64,000 nt of DNA, taken from positions 6,448,001 through 6,512,000 of the forward strand of contig NC_090131.1 of the NCBI RefSeq assembly GCF_040581485.1, written 5' to 3'. Below the pieces are notes generated by a model. It worked only from the letters and a program-made list of their open reading frames with translations. It made no database searches and had not been told where the DNA came from. The stretch's first letter is position 1; every line of letters begins with the position of its first letter. The translations under genes were made by a program, and so were the position numbers. Shown here piece after piece: positions 36,501 to 49,703 of this stretch. Source of the stretch: Linepithema humile (taxonomy: Eukaryota; Arthropoda; Insecta; Hymenoptera; Formicidae).

Positions 36501-39500
36501 TAAATTCCGTTTCATGTTTTTGCGAATTAACTATTTCACCTTGCGAAAACGGCGCTTTTGCGTAACACTTTTGCTTAACACCACCAGCGCTTAACTCGCG
36601 CTAGTATGCAAATGTGTTCGGCAATTAATGTAAAGGATTAAGATAGCGTGCGATCCGTCCTGCTTTTTAATCGGGTTATTACAATTACAAAATATGCGGG
36701 AAATGACACACGTTGACAGGCTCAAGGCCGTCGCCGCTAATAATTGAAGAATACCCGTAATTAAAGAATACACTCGCGATCGAATTAATGACGGGCTCAC
36801 AACCCCTACCTCCGCATCTTGTACGCTCATCGAGCACGCAGTTTCACGAGCCGGGCAGGCGCCGTGCGAGCCTCGGCAGGACTCGGGAGAGAGCCTCGTA
36901 CAAGCCTCGTAGCCGCGGTAGTCGTCGTGGACGTCGCAGTCGTCGCGCTCGAGAGAGACGGCTCTTGTCCGACAAGACGGTTCGACTTTGGTTAGTTGGT
37001 CGCGACTCGTCGTACCGTTCCCATCCCTCTCTGTTTGCTTCCTTCGGCCGTGCTTCGATCGAAACAATTATACCTCACCGTGGATCGTCGGTGCCGCGCG
37101 GATGCCGCGACGAAAGGCGGCCGTACACGGCTGTTAGTGAATCTCGCAACCCTTTTTTCCCCCTTTTTAATCGAGCAGAGATCAGAAGACGTGCAAAAGG
37201 AGCGTAACATCAGAATGGTCATGATTGATATGGTGGATATCATCGAGGACGAGGACCGGTGTGTATTAAGAATAGTGCGCCGCGATTTTTCCGCGTTCGA
37301 GCGCGTCTCGGATGAGACATTATCGGTTCGCTATTGATCCCCCGCTTATATGTTGGCGTGCGTCCAGTATATTCCCCTAAATCGGTTGCCGTCAAAGAAT
37401 ATACCGGAGCTGCTAATGCTCAATCCAGTATCGAAAAGTTACGCACACGACGTAGTGTGCTGTCACGCCGATTTGTTCCAAATACCTGCGGTATATTGAA
37501 AAAAAGAAATGATAAATCGATATGTGCTTATTGATAAAAACGCGATACAGAGTGGTGAATTCGACTGTTTCAGCTGTGAAACAAGTATGAAGTTTTACAT
37601 ATTGGACATATTAGACGAACAAAATTGTTTATTACTCTGTTAGCTGCTATAGATGCAAACATAAAATCCATGACGATTTATGACACTTATTTATGATAGA
37701 ACAGACGAAATGTACATAGACGAGCGATAGAACTTTTTTTACTTCTTCTGCATTTCGCCGTTCGTATTTTAGTTATGCAAAACGGCACGTTCTTCCAGAT
37801 CGTAATTAAGGCTACGTGACGACTGGTAAGATTCTTGCGGCACTTCCGGACACGTTTATGTGCATTGCGTCGTGATTTTCCTCGAGAAAACAGTCGCGAA
37901 TTAATTTTGCTTGAACGCGGAAGATATTAGGCACACCGCGGGATATTAATTTTTACTCGCGTCATGTATCTACATTTGACATTATAAGGATTGAATCGTT
38001 GATTGTAGGTACGAAAGGCTCCTCAGGAGGGCGAAGACAGAGGATCTCACCGAAGTCTCGGGGATCGGTTGTCTGTATCAGAGCGGCATCGATCGACAGG
38101 GTCGACCTGTGGTCGTCTTCGTCGGCAAATGGTTTCCAGCCTCCAAAATCAATCTAGATAAGGTAAAGATTATGGTAAAAAAAAAAACAAATTGCACAAA
38201 AAGTACTTGATCGCTCAATTCGTGCAACATTTCGATGGAAATGTCATTATTGAATATCGTTTAATATCAGCGCGCGTTTGCAATATTAAATAAATCAAGC
38301 GCTGCTACACGATAATTTTAATTAACGGTGAAAATTATCTTCATAAATCACGCGATTTTATAGTTCTCTGGCAAGATTAGAGATTGTGCGATAGTGTATA
38401 ACACTGTTCTATAGTCACTCTTGCAATCTTTAGTAATTTAATCGATTCGCGTAGAACGTTTGTGGAGTAGAAAAATGCTTCACACAGTGTATATTCTGGC
38501 GAAATTATTCTGTGCCTTTCTACTTTTAAGCAGCAGTACACGTTTAAATTATATTGCTATACTTAACATGTAGTGCTTTGATACAATTTAATTGTCGAAA
38601 CAAAAATACACAATTTGTTCTCGAAAATAATTTTGCCAATCGAACATAGTTGATATTTTGCTTCTTTTTTTTAATTACTCTCAGAACATATTCCATATCA
38701 ATTTTTTTTTTAATTTTTCTCTACGAAGACAAAACTAAGAAGAATTTTTAGGAAAGAAATTCTCTTATTGAATATTAAATGCGTTCCGAAAGTCTTATAA
38801 GAAAAGTGCTTCGACCCTCTCGCGAACTATAGCTACATCGAGATTGCACTTTGCTCTACTCTTCCGCGACGTATATATGTTCCGAATGGATATATGTCAA
38901 GCCTGTAATTTCATAAGATCGCCGACACGCGTACGTTGCTCGTACCCGATGTCGTCGTGTCGCGTTCGGGTCAACCCTCGATCACTTGTCGTCTATCTTA
39001 GCGCGTCAGCCACCTCATTTCTCGTTCCTTCCTCCGACTCATCCTTACCGCTCGGCTCATAGTCGACACACAGTATAGTGGTGGGTGACGAATCGATATT
39101 TACACGTCCAGAAATAGACCGACCGCGAAACGAGTCCCCATGGGGAGAGGGCGAGCGGATTGCAACGTCGTCGCGACGTGCACCCCCATCCTCAATGAAA
39201 CTTTCTCACCCGTTCTCTTTTAACCCATTTGCATGGATAAAGGCTGCGCCGCATGCGCCAGCCACATTATCGGCACGTGCGGAACAATCGGTGATTAGCA
39301 GGGCTTGGAAGAAAAATGAATAATCAATAAATCCATCCAGGATCTTTTTTCCACCTTTCAATCAAATATATATATTGTATATATAAGCTGTGTTTCGTCC
39401 AACTTGGCCGTGAAATATTCTTTCTTCGTTGATACTGACATTTTTTAATAATAAAATGAATAAGGAAGATATTGCTTTTTTTTATATTCGCGCTCGAAAG

Positions 39501-42500
39501 GCCAAATGTTATAATCATTAAACTTCCTTTGTTCAACTCAATGTTTTCAATAATATAAATATAAAGCAAACGTCGTCGAATTATCGTTTCATACATATCA
39601 CGACATTGTGCAATGGAGAAAATAAAATGTTTGTTAACTGACAGCTAAGCACATATCTTTCATGTCACATACGTTTGCATGAAAAGAACGAATTTAAATT
39701 AAAGCTATTTGAGGTATGACGTATGCTTAAATGTTTGCTGTAGAGTATTGTGTTCGATGTTATATCTATTTCTTTATGAATAATGCACGCTACAGCGTCG
39801 CTTGTACATTATTTACAAAAAAGCGTGAACGGGAATTTATAGAATACATTTTTAATACTATTCGCTGCGCATTTATCTGATAAATCGTTCATTGTCCATT
39901 GTATGTGCAACGACGATTCATCACGATCACTTGTGTGTCGAAGTGAAAAAATAAAAAAAACAATATCTATACTTTCGACTGGCCTTCACAGTCACCTAAC
40001 ATGAATCCGATCGAAAATGTATGGTCGATCATGAAAAGAAGGAAAACGTATATTCAGACCGAAACAGCTGTATCATTTAATTCGAGTTATTTGGACGTAA
40101 TTAATTCAAAATTGCATGAATCACTTATAAAAGTACCAGTAAGTACCAGACCGGTTTAACGAGAATGAATCAGACGAGTTATTAACAATAAATGCGCACC
40201 AAGATATATTTTAAATTCCCGTTTATTCTGTAACAATATTTCTTTTTATAACAATTCTATTGGCAGTAATTTTTTCTTCAGATATATCGGCGATATTTTA
40301 TGTAATTGCACATGATACATCGGTTGTTTTCCTTTCCTTAGAAGGAAAATACCTTTAGAAAATGCATCTAAAAAAAAATGCATCCGAGAAAATTATTAAA
40401 ACACATTATGACGTACAAACGTACGTTCGCGAAACGACAAATCCGCCTGACGATCGCGGAGTTTAGATTATTTAACATCGTCCAACCTTTTTGTCGTGAC
40501 CTATATGTTGCTAAAACGATCGCGTTCTAAATCTTCTCTCGGAGAGATAAAAAAAGTTATTAGCTTCATTCATCCTCTCTCATTCCGATCTGGGACACGT
40601 GGTTACCTTCAATTTATTCGAGATAGGAATATCAATGATGCTGCGTAGAGATTCGTATGTGCGGCTAAAAATAAATAGCGCCACATGTAACAGCTGTCGC
40701 CACAACGTCATAGATATAGAATTTGAAGCTCGTGTTTTGAGGCGAAAAATTGCATCCGTTATCAATCTGCCGAATCGATTTTCAGCTTAAAGTCATTTTT
40801 TACTTTTTTTTTCCCCCCCGTATTTTTGTCCTGCACGCGTTGACCCGCTTTCACGACGAATCGTTTACGCTCAGTCAGGACGCTAATTACACAGCGACCT
40901 GAGATAACGTGTCTTCAGGGCCGCGATACAGATAATGATACGTCTTGCAGTTTTTTTTTCACGGGACAGCGCTGACGTCATTTCGACGCTGACTTCACTG
41001 TTGAATTTGCTACCGAAGTTTGCTTTCCACCAACGAATGCTGATAATGAAAGTCCTATAAGCGTAACAATCCTCTCATTGTTTTGCGAAATTACCGGTAA
41101 TAACGATTTCAATATCACGTGTTGCGCAATGCCATCATTTGATCAATCATAATCGGACACGCATAGTTGAATCGCGTGTGGATACGTTTGCGAAGTAACT
41201 TCGAAGCGCGGCGGTTTCGTCGCAGAATCGCGTCAATCTCAACAAGACTGAGGAATTGACAAATTAAATTATCTTCAGAGTCAAAAGAGGATATGTATTC
41301 AGTGCACAATAATTTTATAAACAAATATTGACTCGTGATAATTTTATGAATAAATATTGAATTAACGAACTGCGTATTTTGAAATATCACGGCGCTGTTT
41401 GCAAATTGGCATCCGAGACAGATTTCCGCCGGATTATTTTGTGCAATTGTCGAAAAATAACTTTGTTTACACAATTTAGCCACGGCACCGCGCTGACTTA
41501 TAGACATTTTGCTAGACGCAATGTATCGAGCTTACAGCACATACTCGTCGCTACGAGATTCATCGATTGCACCACGAAACTCATAACATTTGTCCTCGAA
41601 CCCTCGGTCGGAAAAGGTGGACAATGAAAATGACGATAAAATTGCGACGCCTTTCAGTAGAACCGTCAGGAGATATCTACGTCATACATTCAACGACGTA
41701 GAAAAGCCTCGCAGAACACATTCTGTATATCTCGCCGCTGACGTCTCATCGATTCCCGACAATATTTACGCAGCGTTTATTTTAGGACACATATTTACCC
41801 CCGTTTCCCTTGTTCCCCACTTTTACATTGTGTGTTTTACGCGGTATGGATTCTTAAAGTGATTTAAACGGGGCTTGGCGCCCCCTTCTTTTTTTATGAA
41901 AAAAAATTCACAGCACGATCGATTGAGCGTAGATCAGCGAATTATTGTTTCACTTTTCCGTCACTTTATAGGCTTTGCTGTACCTGATACAGTTGTTGGA
42001 TCCCATCGTGAAGGGTGATTACGTTATCGCATATTTCCACACCCTTACGGCCAGCAGCAATTACCCCAGTTTACACTGGCTGCGCGAAGTCTACAACGTG
42101 CTTCCCTACAAGTAAGTCATACGCTCGATATCGAACGCATTGGACTTTATTGATCGCATTTCACCGCGGCCGAATCGCAAGTTGCGCCTCTCGGCGATAC
42201 ATGCAATGTGTAGGATGAAGCAAGGTATTTTGATGATCCGAGAAATTGGTTGACAATTAAAAGATGAATTTCGCGTGTATTTCGAGAATAAAATTTCTCA
42301 AAGTTGCTGAAATATCGTACGGTGCGCCTTATTATTCACTTTTATTCCAGATTTAATGCAAATAATCTCTTTTCACGCGGAAATATTTTTCGCACCGTTA
42401 ATATTCTCTGGAAAAATTAATTTATGAAATTTTATTGTATGATGTTTTAAAAATATTTTGTGCTCTTTTTGTTTTTCCATTAAGAATGAAAATGAAATTA

Positions 42501-43441
42501 CATCTGCGAGGAAAAGCTAATCCGAAATGTTATCAAATCACCTTACTTTAGTCCCAGTTGTGCATCGAGTTGTCACCTAGTCGTAACTTGACTCTCCGCA
42601 GAAATTTGATAGCGATCTTGAAACAGAATTCTTTTGCAGGTATAAGAAGAATCTGAAACATTTCTACATTATCCATCCTACCTTCTGGACCAAGGTCAGT
42701 AATAATATCATCGCGTGCAATTATAATTACATGCTAATGTGAAGCGAACGATTCGAACGAAAATATTACGCTCAGCAAAAAGTTGTTAAGGCGCAAAAAC
42801 ATACTCTTAATAGATACTGTTATTATGTTTCCCACGTTTGTACTGCATGATGAATTACCATCGGAAACGATCGTATCGAGTTTCCTGACTATTCGTATTT
42901 TGTTAGCAAATATGTTTGCGCGCAACAATTTTTTTCTATCGTAAGAATCGTTAAAAGATAATAATAATGAAAATGTTGACGGTAGATATAATAAAAAGAG
43001 GCGAGCGAATTATAGAGTGACATTTCTTGACATTTCTGCGCTCAGGCTCCACATTTGACACTTGTTTTCCTAATCGAGAGATTTTCTATCATCTTTTTAA
43101 TTTTCTTTTATTTTCTCTCTCTAATAAATAATCGATTGTTTGTTAAAGATGATGACGTGGTGGTTCACGACCTTCATGGCCCCGGCCATTAAACAAAAAG
43201 TTCACAACTTGCCCGGAGTGGAATATCTTTACGAAGTTATGCCGCCTGACCAACTTGAGATTCCAGCGTACATCACGGAATACGACATGACGGTACGATA
43301 AACAACAAGCTAACAATAAGAAGCATCCCGGCAGAAATCTTTATTGCTCTCGCTCGAACACGTTGTTTTCCTTTACAGATAAATGGCCTTAGGTATTATC
43401 AGCCGGACCAGGTCGCGTCATCGCCGTCAACGTCCACGTAA
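30588..43441 (+). CDS. GDAP2: Ganglioside-induced differentiation-associated protein 2 (macro + CRAL-TRIO)
   Basis: Eleven exons: 30588-30772, 31112-31254, 31334-31466, 32214-32323, 32400-32639, 32723-32891, 38009-38162, 41972-42111, 42640-42694, 43149-43292, 43379-43441. All introns are GT-AG and phases agree: 1,536 nt, 511 aa (human GDAP2 is about 500 aa). A macro domain occupies about residues 62-235, with G-D-I-S-I-L-Q-V-D-A-V-V-N-P-T-N-E and H-T-V-G-P-V-Y. Whether it binds ADP-ribose cannot be read from sequence; animal GDAP2 macro domains are divergent. A Sec14-like CRAL-TRIO domain spans about 330-480 (G-R-P-V-V-V-F-V-G, D-Y-V-I-A-Y-F-H-T, Y-I-I-H-P-T-F-W-T-K). Translation may start at codon 1 (M-R-L-M) or codon 4 (M-E-P-L-G, which matches the vertebrate M-D-P-L-G start better). 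Introns 6 and 7 are 5.1 and 3.8 kb and hold transposon relics. Confidence 0.95.
33261..33603. repeat. Diverged tandem duplication, about 171-bp unit, in GDAP2 intron 6
   Basis: Two adjacent units (about 33261-33431 and 33432-33603) share CAATA-G-TC, CTTCAGATTATG/CCTCAGATTATG, GCTTTCGACT, CGACGC-CATCA and GATAAAA-GATG in the same order, with many substitutions. Both are richer in GC than the flanks. No coding frame is conserved between them. This could be an old satellite or transposon fragment, or a duplicated regulatory segment. Confidence 0.7.
33767..34001. repeat. Long foldback element in GDAP2 intron 6
   Basis: Arms of about 115 bp, starting AATAGAGAAAATATT and ending with its inverse, meet at a perfect apex palindrome (TTCTCTCATTT CCT AAATGAGAGAA, 33872-33896). 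The arms also share a GGATTAAT/ATTAATCC word. A transcript would form a nearly complete hairpin. Probably a MITE of foldback type. Confidence 0.8.
36316..36450 (+). mobile_element. Tc1/mariner-like transposase relic (heavily decayed)
   Basis: Nucleotide similarity to the transposase relic at 39964-40159: both contain an AATCC-AT-AAAATGTATG-TCGATCAT-AAAAGAAGG pattern followed by AATTCGAG farther on. This copy has a stop where the other has Trp, and no open frame. It is non-functional. Confidence 0.6.
36780..37258 (+). promoter_or_regulatory. Candidate internal promoter and alternative first exon of GDAP2
   Basis: A CpG- and GC-rich block (about 36780-37150) inside otherwise AT-rich GDAP2 intron 6. 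It is followed by an ATG at 37215 opening M-V-M-I-D-M-V-D-I-I-E-D-E-D, and a donor (GACCG then GTGTGT) after 37258. The 44-nt coding part ends in phase 2, exactly what exon 7 (38009) needs, so the product would begin with this acidic leader and run through the CRAL-TRIO half without the macro domain. Used as an internal cassette it would stop the frame, so an alternative start is the natural reading. No transcript evidence is available here. Confidence 0.45.
39964..40159 (+). mobile_element. Tc1-like transposase C-terminal fragment
   Basis: An open stretch reads F-D-W-P-S-Q-S-P-N-M-N-P-I-E-N-V-W-S-I-M-K-R-R and continues to a TAA at 40157. The W-P-S-Q-S-P-x-x-N-P-I-E-N-x-W signature holds the last acidic catalytic residue of DD34E Tc1/mariner transposases. 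Only about 65 codons remain; the upstream catalytic aspartates and the terminal repeats were not found. A relic in GDAP2 intron 7, related to the one at 36316. Confidence 0.85.
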
Positions 43442-44439
43442 CTCGCACGTGAAAATCGAAACGCAAGCAGCGAAGCGTCAAGACCGAGGCCAGATCAAGT
43501 GTTTCGTGCATTCGTACGGCTGACTATCCGTATTCTTACAGTGGCATCCGCGCGCCGCTCAAGCGCGAGAGCCGTGCGCGTGCAATTCGTGATCGTCGGC
43601 GCATACCGCCGGTTATCGGCGATGATAAGGCGAAAAGCACGATGCTGCCTGGACACGATAATCCGTATCTTCGATAAAGTAGCCCGGCTCCGCAATACCT
43701 CGAAGTCGATTTGTCCAAGTGCCTCGTGATGGACCGTGTTCGAGCAGGGAGAGAAAAAAAGGACGAGAGGACGATCGGCCGCGCGAAAGAATGTCGATGC
43801 GAGAATATTAATAGAAAAAAAAACGTAAAAAAAAATCAAGAAACCACTGCCCGCCTGCTTTTGACGTTTTGATCGGTTCTTTCCGCTCGCGTGCACGCTT
43901 ACGCGAGCCTCACGTTCCCGAAAGTATGAGGGTGAAAAATTTGGTGCTGGACAATCCGCGTTTAAGATAAGGCGATCGAGAAAGCCTGGACACAACCCGT
44001 GCGTATCCGTTGGAAGTGCACTGCTGGACAGCGTATATTCATTATTTCAGTAATATAGCTAACGAATTACTAATTCGCTTAGAGCGAACATCGGCTGCCA
44101 AAAACATCAATAATCAGTATTTTCGTCGTCGTCGTCGCACGCAAGAAACGAAATCCGAAGCTGAAACCTCTATTAATCTCGCCCTTGTACATATTACGCT
44201 ACTCGTGGCAGATTCTTAGCGTAGTACTGCCTGTGAAAGCGGTAGGAGAGGAGACAAAGGGGGAATATGTCCGACGACGCTCTATAGAATTATAAACGTC
44301 GGCTTAAATACAGACCGTCGATCGCTTTCTGTTATTTTCGTATATCAATCGTTATACAGCGAAGAGTGTCTATTTGATTATTGTATATTGTCAATATTTT
44401 ATCAAGTCACATCGTTGATATAGAGATCGCGTTGTGCTG

Positions 44440-44476
44440 CCGTCGTCGCCGCCACCGCCGCCGCCGCTGCTGCTAC
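44440..44476. repeat. (CCG)n-type trinucleotide repeat in presumed GDAP2 3' UTR
   Basis: GTC/GCC/GCT trinucleotide tract about 1 kb beyond the GDAP2 stop. AATAAA words at about 44507 and at 44734-44739 are candidate polyadenylation signals, which would give a 3' UTR of about 1.1-1.3 kb. Confidence 0.6.
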
Positions 44477-45895
44477 ATAGCCGCGGTATTTTTCGATATA
44501 ACTAGGAATAAATCGTCGGCTACAAATACAGGAGAGCGGTTGGATGTTTTACTGTGATGTCATGTTTTCGGCACTCAGCAGATTCGATTGATTTTAAAGA
44601 TGTATCTGTCATCTCTTGCGGAGAGAGGAAACGAGAGAGACACTTTCGACGCGGGGCGACGAGCGCGTCCGCGAAAGTGTTATCGTTGAGCGCCGAAATC
44701 GTACGTACGGGACAGTCGTAGATTAGAAGAAGCAATAAACTTTAAGAGCTTGCTCGCGATGTATTTCGGGAGGCAAAATCGTTATCCCCGTTGTTAAGCA
44801 TTTTTAGCGATTAAAGAAATAAATTAAAGAAGTTAAAACCTGTTAAACGCGTCGATTAGCCCATTTCTCACGCCCGCCAAATCACGAATCTACTTCGATC
44901 AAGTAATATTAGCGCCCTTCCCTCTTCCGCTCTTCTTTGATCTTTCGTCGATTAGTTTGCGGCACGAGGAAACGATGTCGTGCATTAATCAACCGCGGAC
45001 GAGCTGAGAAGGCAATGGGTTAATTGACCATGCTACCTCCGCCAAAAAACAAAAAAAAAAAAAAAAAAAAAGATAGGATCGTCCGTATGATCGAACGCAT
45101 AAGTGTTTATACGCATTGAGAGATTTAGGTAGTTGTGGAATTCGAAAGATGCTACTCGTAACCGTCGTCGTTGATTGCGTTCGGAAAACGCAACGATTCG
45201 GACAATTGTTGCGTTTTCTTGAACGCAGTCATTGTTCGCGAAGGATGAATAGAACTTTTTCGTCTTACTGTACCTACATAAACCTGTTTTGCAAAAAACT
45301 TTCAATGCTGTTCGCGCTACGAATAGTCGGAAAAGGGAAATCTCGTACTATTCGGAGGGGCCAATGGTATCACACAGTGACGCAAATAGAATATTTTTCA
45401 CTTTTACGTTCGGCGACCTCACTGTCCGTCCCTGACAATCGAGTTTAATGAGTAGTGAAGGATTTCAAAGGTGCAACATCGTTCAGAGATCGTTGTTATT
45501 TATATATCTTATATTAGTCGTTATCGTTCTGTTATCGTTCGAACTTATTAAATCAAGATTCGGCAATTCTTATGTGATACGATTCAATTTTTGAATAAAT
45601 TTTGAAATTGCAGAGGAGAGACTTATTTTTAATATGGACAATTGTTTGTTTGTGATCTCGACGGTGTACTATTACTTTTAGTAAGCATGTATACGATAAA
45701 CGGAATTTAATTAATTGACGAGAGCGATGATACGATTAAGGTTTTTTGACGGCGATATATTATGTTGGTATATATTATCATATATATATATATATATTTA
45801 TATGTTAAACAATTGACAATTGAGTCTATGCTTATGTCGACAAGTACTTACTCGAAAATCGAGAGAAAATCCTTGTAATATACATATATATAATT

Positions 45896-46243
45896 TTTTA
45901 AGGTCCTAATCTAGTCAAATATCGTATATCTGCCATGCAGAAAAATATGTTTTCTTGTGAACGAATATGCATCACATTCGTAAAAAATATCGCTAACATC
46001 TACTTCATCGCGATATCTTTTTTTTATGAACTCTAGCTTTAAGATTTTTTCTAATTACATTCCCGCAAAACATTAATCACATACTTTTATTTCAGCATCT
46101 GTGATTATAATGACCAGAAAACGTGTGAATATGCAATTAGAAAAGTTTTTCTCCCACTAGGCTATAATCGTGTAATTCTGCTGAAGTGATAATATCCACA
46201 TGGATCGTTTGTGCCGAAACCAACTAGACTAGGACCTTAACAG
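45896..46243. mobile_element. MITE-like element with TTAAGGTCCTA ends
   Basis: The left end, TTAAGGTCCTAATCTAGTC, is inverted at the right end as GACTAGGACCTTAA with one change, about 340 bp apart. TTAA at both extremes suggests a TTAA target site, as used by piggyBac-type transposases. The interior has no coding frame. Confidence 0.6.
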
Positions 46244-47200
46244 TGAATTAGTCAATCAGCTAATAGTATCGTCATGAGATACATGAATGTATGTACGAAA
46301 TGAGAGTATGACATCTCGTCTTGGCATCACGAATCGAAGCGTGCTATTTCCATGATAAATGAATAGTTTCCGCAATAAGATATTTTATTCTTCAATATTT
46401 TAATGTAATAAAATGAGGTGCAGTAATCGGCAAGTTAAAGCTTAGCATTTACGTACGAAAAATGGTTGTTATTGCTTTTTCGGATACATTGCTATATTTA
46501 AAAAAATATTTTTTAACAAAGCCAGATAACAAAGTTCGTAATATGAAATTAAAACTTGTATTAATCTCATCTAAACGTTTAATTTTTCGAATAATGTGAC
46601 ACAAGACTTTTATATCTAAATGTCATGGAAGTTCATATTACTACGTACGTATTGTTTATCGTATCGTTGGCATTGATTGCTCACTTAATGTCATATAAAA
46701 GTATGTAAACGATAAAAGTAATTATGGAAGAGACGCTTCGCAATCGTGCACGCTATTACGACTTAGAAAGTGAGAAATGCTCTGTTCAAAATACTAATTA
46801 AATATATCTGGAATTGTTTCAGGCCAAAGAAAAGCGCTGAAACAAAAATGAACCTTGTAATTATTAATTATGCTAAACTTAGTTATTTCTTTTACATAGC
46901 ATTTAGCGATACATCATAGTTACGGTTGTGTTATGAATATCGTACGATCTAAGAGGTAATTTGGTTTACTAACACGGTTCTATAGTTTGTACTTAAGAAT
47001 AGATTGTTACTGAACAAACTTTGCGCGAACATCATTTATCGTTTATTGTTTTCAATAGATGTCAGCGCATGACCTTTTAACAGGTGCACTTCTTTCGTTG
47101 TATCATTTTTTATAGAATATAAAACGTATTATTTCAATAAAATCTCTACGATCTTATACATTTTATATTCCATAATATATGTACGTGCAACGTTTCTCTT

Positions 47201-47204
<4 letters not shown>

Positions 47205-47250
<46 letters not shown>
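47205..47250. repeat. (AT)n microsatellite
   Basis: Twenty-three uninterrupted AT dinucleotides. Confidence 0.97.
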
Positions 47251-47259
<9 letters not shown>

Positions 47260-47869
47260 CGGCTGTTCGGACAATTTTATTAACATTGAAATCGTAAAAA
47301 CATACGTGAATTTTTAGCTTATTTTTAAATTCCAATTCCCGCCGAGTAAATATTTAATTGGAATAGTGACTTAGATTCTTGCGTTGCAAAACTACAAATG
47401 CTGTGTGGACATGAAATTTTGATTGAATAAACAAGGATATTTCATTGTTACAATATTTGCAGATTTTTCAGTACACCGCAAAAATTACCAAATTTCATAG
47501 AAAACAGAATTTTGTCCTACTAGGAAATGGCGCAATTCTATTGTTACGTTGCTGAGCATATGGTCGCCAGATTCACGTTAAAATTCGAACGAAATCCTAA
47601 ACACTAGAACATGATGACCAATACAGATAGCTGCGCACGCTCGCACCAGATTCGTCAGAGAGGTATTTCTTCCTCTTCCCAGCGACGAGTCCGACAGTGA
47701 AGTGCGCGATATCATGCCATACGTGCCGGAATAAAAACTTCCAAGATTACGTACATATCCACGCGCGTGTATAAAACGCGCACGCATTCGCACACGTCAT
47801 AGACACACATACATATGCATGCCTTTCATACACGTGGCTAATGATGGAACGCGCCATCTCACTTTAGAA

Positions 47870-47955
47870 AAACAGTCTTCTACCTGCGTTCTTGCCTACC
47901 TGATGTCTGCCTAAGCGTCTAAAGTCCTTTGCCGGTGATTGCGTGAAGTTTACAG
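47870..47955 (+). promoter_or_regulatory. Candidate 5' UTR exon of the acyltransferase gene
   Basis: A plus-strand donor (TTTACAG then GTAACG) follows 47955. An acceptor-like CTTTTATAG near 49479 could receive it, about 225 nt before the start codon at 49704. Weak support, from splice-site appearance alone. Confidence 0.25.
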
Positions 47956-49703
47956 GTAACGAATAATACAATTCGCAGTGAGAAATTTAAATAAATTGTG
48001 TGTGATCGAAACTGTTCGAGTTTGGAGTTCTGACAGTTCGATTGATGATCGAATTGATTGATCGATTACCGATGATCGGAGATTCGACTGTTTGGATAGT
48101 GTCAATGTTAAGAAGAATTTCGGTGAAAATAATATTTATTACACAAAAAATTAGATTTGTTCTTCTGTTTATTTTCTTGTGACAATATATTACGTAGCGT
48201 TACTATCTTATGCACTTGTCAGAAAATCAAAATCTGCTCAAATATATATCTTAACCTATTAAAATAACCGGTTGAGAGAGAATTTTTGTTTTGCGTACAA
48301 GCTGTGAATTTAAATTCAAATTAAAAGTAACAGTCAGAATTAACGAAAGGATGGAAATATTCGAACTTTTCGATCACAGAAAGACCAGAATTAATAATAC
48401 GTAACAAGAATTTTATCACTGGTAATTCTATTTAAAGTAGTCATTGAACTTTCATTCATAGTTTGCGAGTTGAAGTATTTATATACCACAGAATAGACAG
48501 AGAGATTTTATTACGCACTTGACACAAATAAAGAGAGCAGTTAGAAATGTGTGCTAAATCGATTTTATTAAGCAAGTAAATTGAAGTCGAATAATTTTCA
48601 ACAAAGTGATTACATTTTATTATTATTTTGTACTTGTATAAGCTCGAAGGTCTTGGGATAATAATGACACGCCTAGCCACGTGAAATGAACGTTTGAAAA
48701 CAACTACATAAAGTCTGGAATTTCATGCATTAGTTACGCGATTCAATGATAATCTACGTAAATATCGATGATCAACTAAATATAATGTGATCAAAGAGTG
48801 AAGTTACGGATAACGTGCTGATAAGAATAAATGATATCTCTGTATACGAATGATGAAGGATAAGAACGTTAAACGATAAATTCCTACGTTTGATAATTTG
48901 TTTTAAAATATTACGAATCGAATCACGCGATGAAAACTTTACGACATTATAATAACTCATTATCGTACACATAACAGTGAAGCTATTATAAATTATATAT
49001 AAGTTCGCTTAAGGCGATTGAGCTGTAAAATATCGTGAAGTATTTGTTTAAATGTCGCAAAGGATTGGCTGTACTACTTGGCATTGTCCCAATTTCTTAC
49101 GAGGAAGAGTAGAAATAGTGTACTTTTATAGCCACTTAAATGTTCGAAATAGAAACGGGACTTGTTCACGCACAATCGCGTCATTTATCTCTGAATATAG
49201 ATAAAAATATAATAATTATGATAATAATGAAATCGAGTGATTTGGTGCGATTGTAGTTTTCACATTTCGATAATGTCATTGTTTCATTAGATACTTAATA
49301 ACTTATATGATTTTCTTGCTTGTAATTATTCTGGTTGATATTATTCTTCTTACGTAAAATATGCGAGTTGTTAAACGAATAACGTATCATGCTTAAACAT
49401 ACGCAAATCCATTAATACTTGCATAAAGAACGAGTTATAAGAAGTGCTAAGGACGAAATTACAAAGTTCATCTTTTATAGATTAAAAACAGACTTTGAGT
49501 TCACTTATTGCTAGCCGATTTGTATTCACTCAAATGTCAGATACGAATGATAGATACAGTCAGCATAATCTATCCTCCGGAAGATCTTAATATCGAGCAG
49601 TTCTTAATATCGAGTTTTGTTCGACTGATACAGAAATACAGTGTGAACCGGGAAGGAAAGGATCAAGTCTATAATTATTTGAAAAAAGTACTTAGCAAGT
49701 AAC

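Larger units (their letters stand above)
44760..47869. other. Intergenic region between GDAP2 and the acyltransferase gene
   Basis: No protein-like exon was seen. Contents are an A run (about 45048-45071), a TTAA-ended MITE-like element (45896-46243) and an (AT)n tract (47205-47250). The rest is AT-rich without recognisable structure. Confidence 0.55.

Noticed and set aside
36591..37067. 158-aa minus-strand frame in GDAP2 intron 6
   Set aside because: Coincides with the CpG-rich block; composition-driven, with no motif.
43495..43995. 166-aa minus-strand frame just beyond the GDAP2 stop
   Set aside because: No recognisable domain, overlapping open frames on both strands, and the position is the GDAP2 3' UTR.
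47205..47250. (AT)n tract as an origin or regulatory element
   Set aside because: A plain microsatellite with no further structure.
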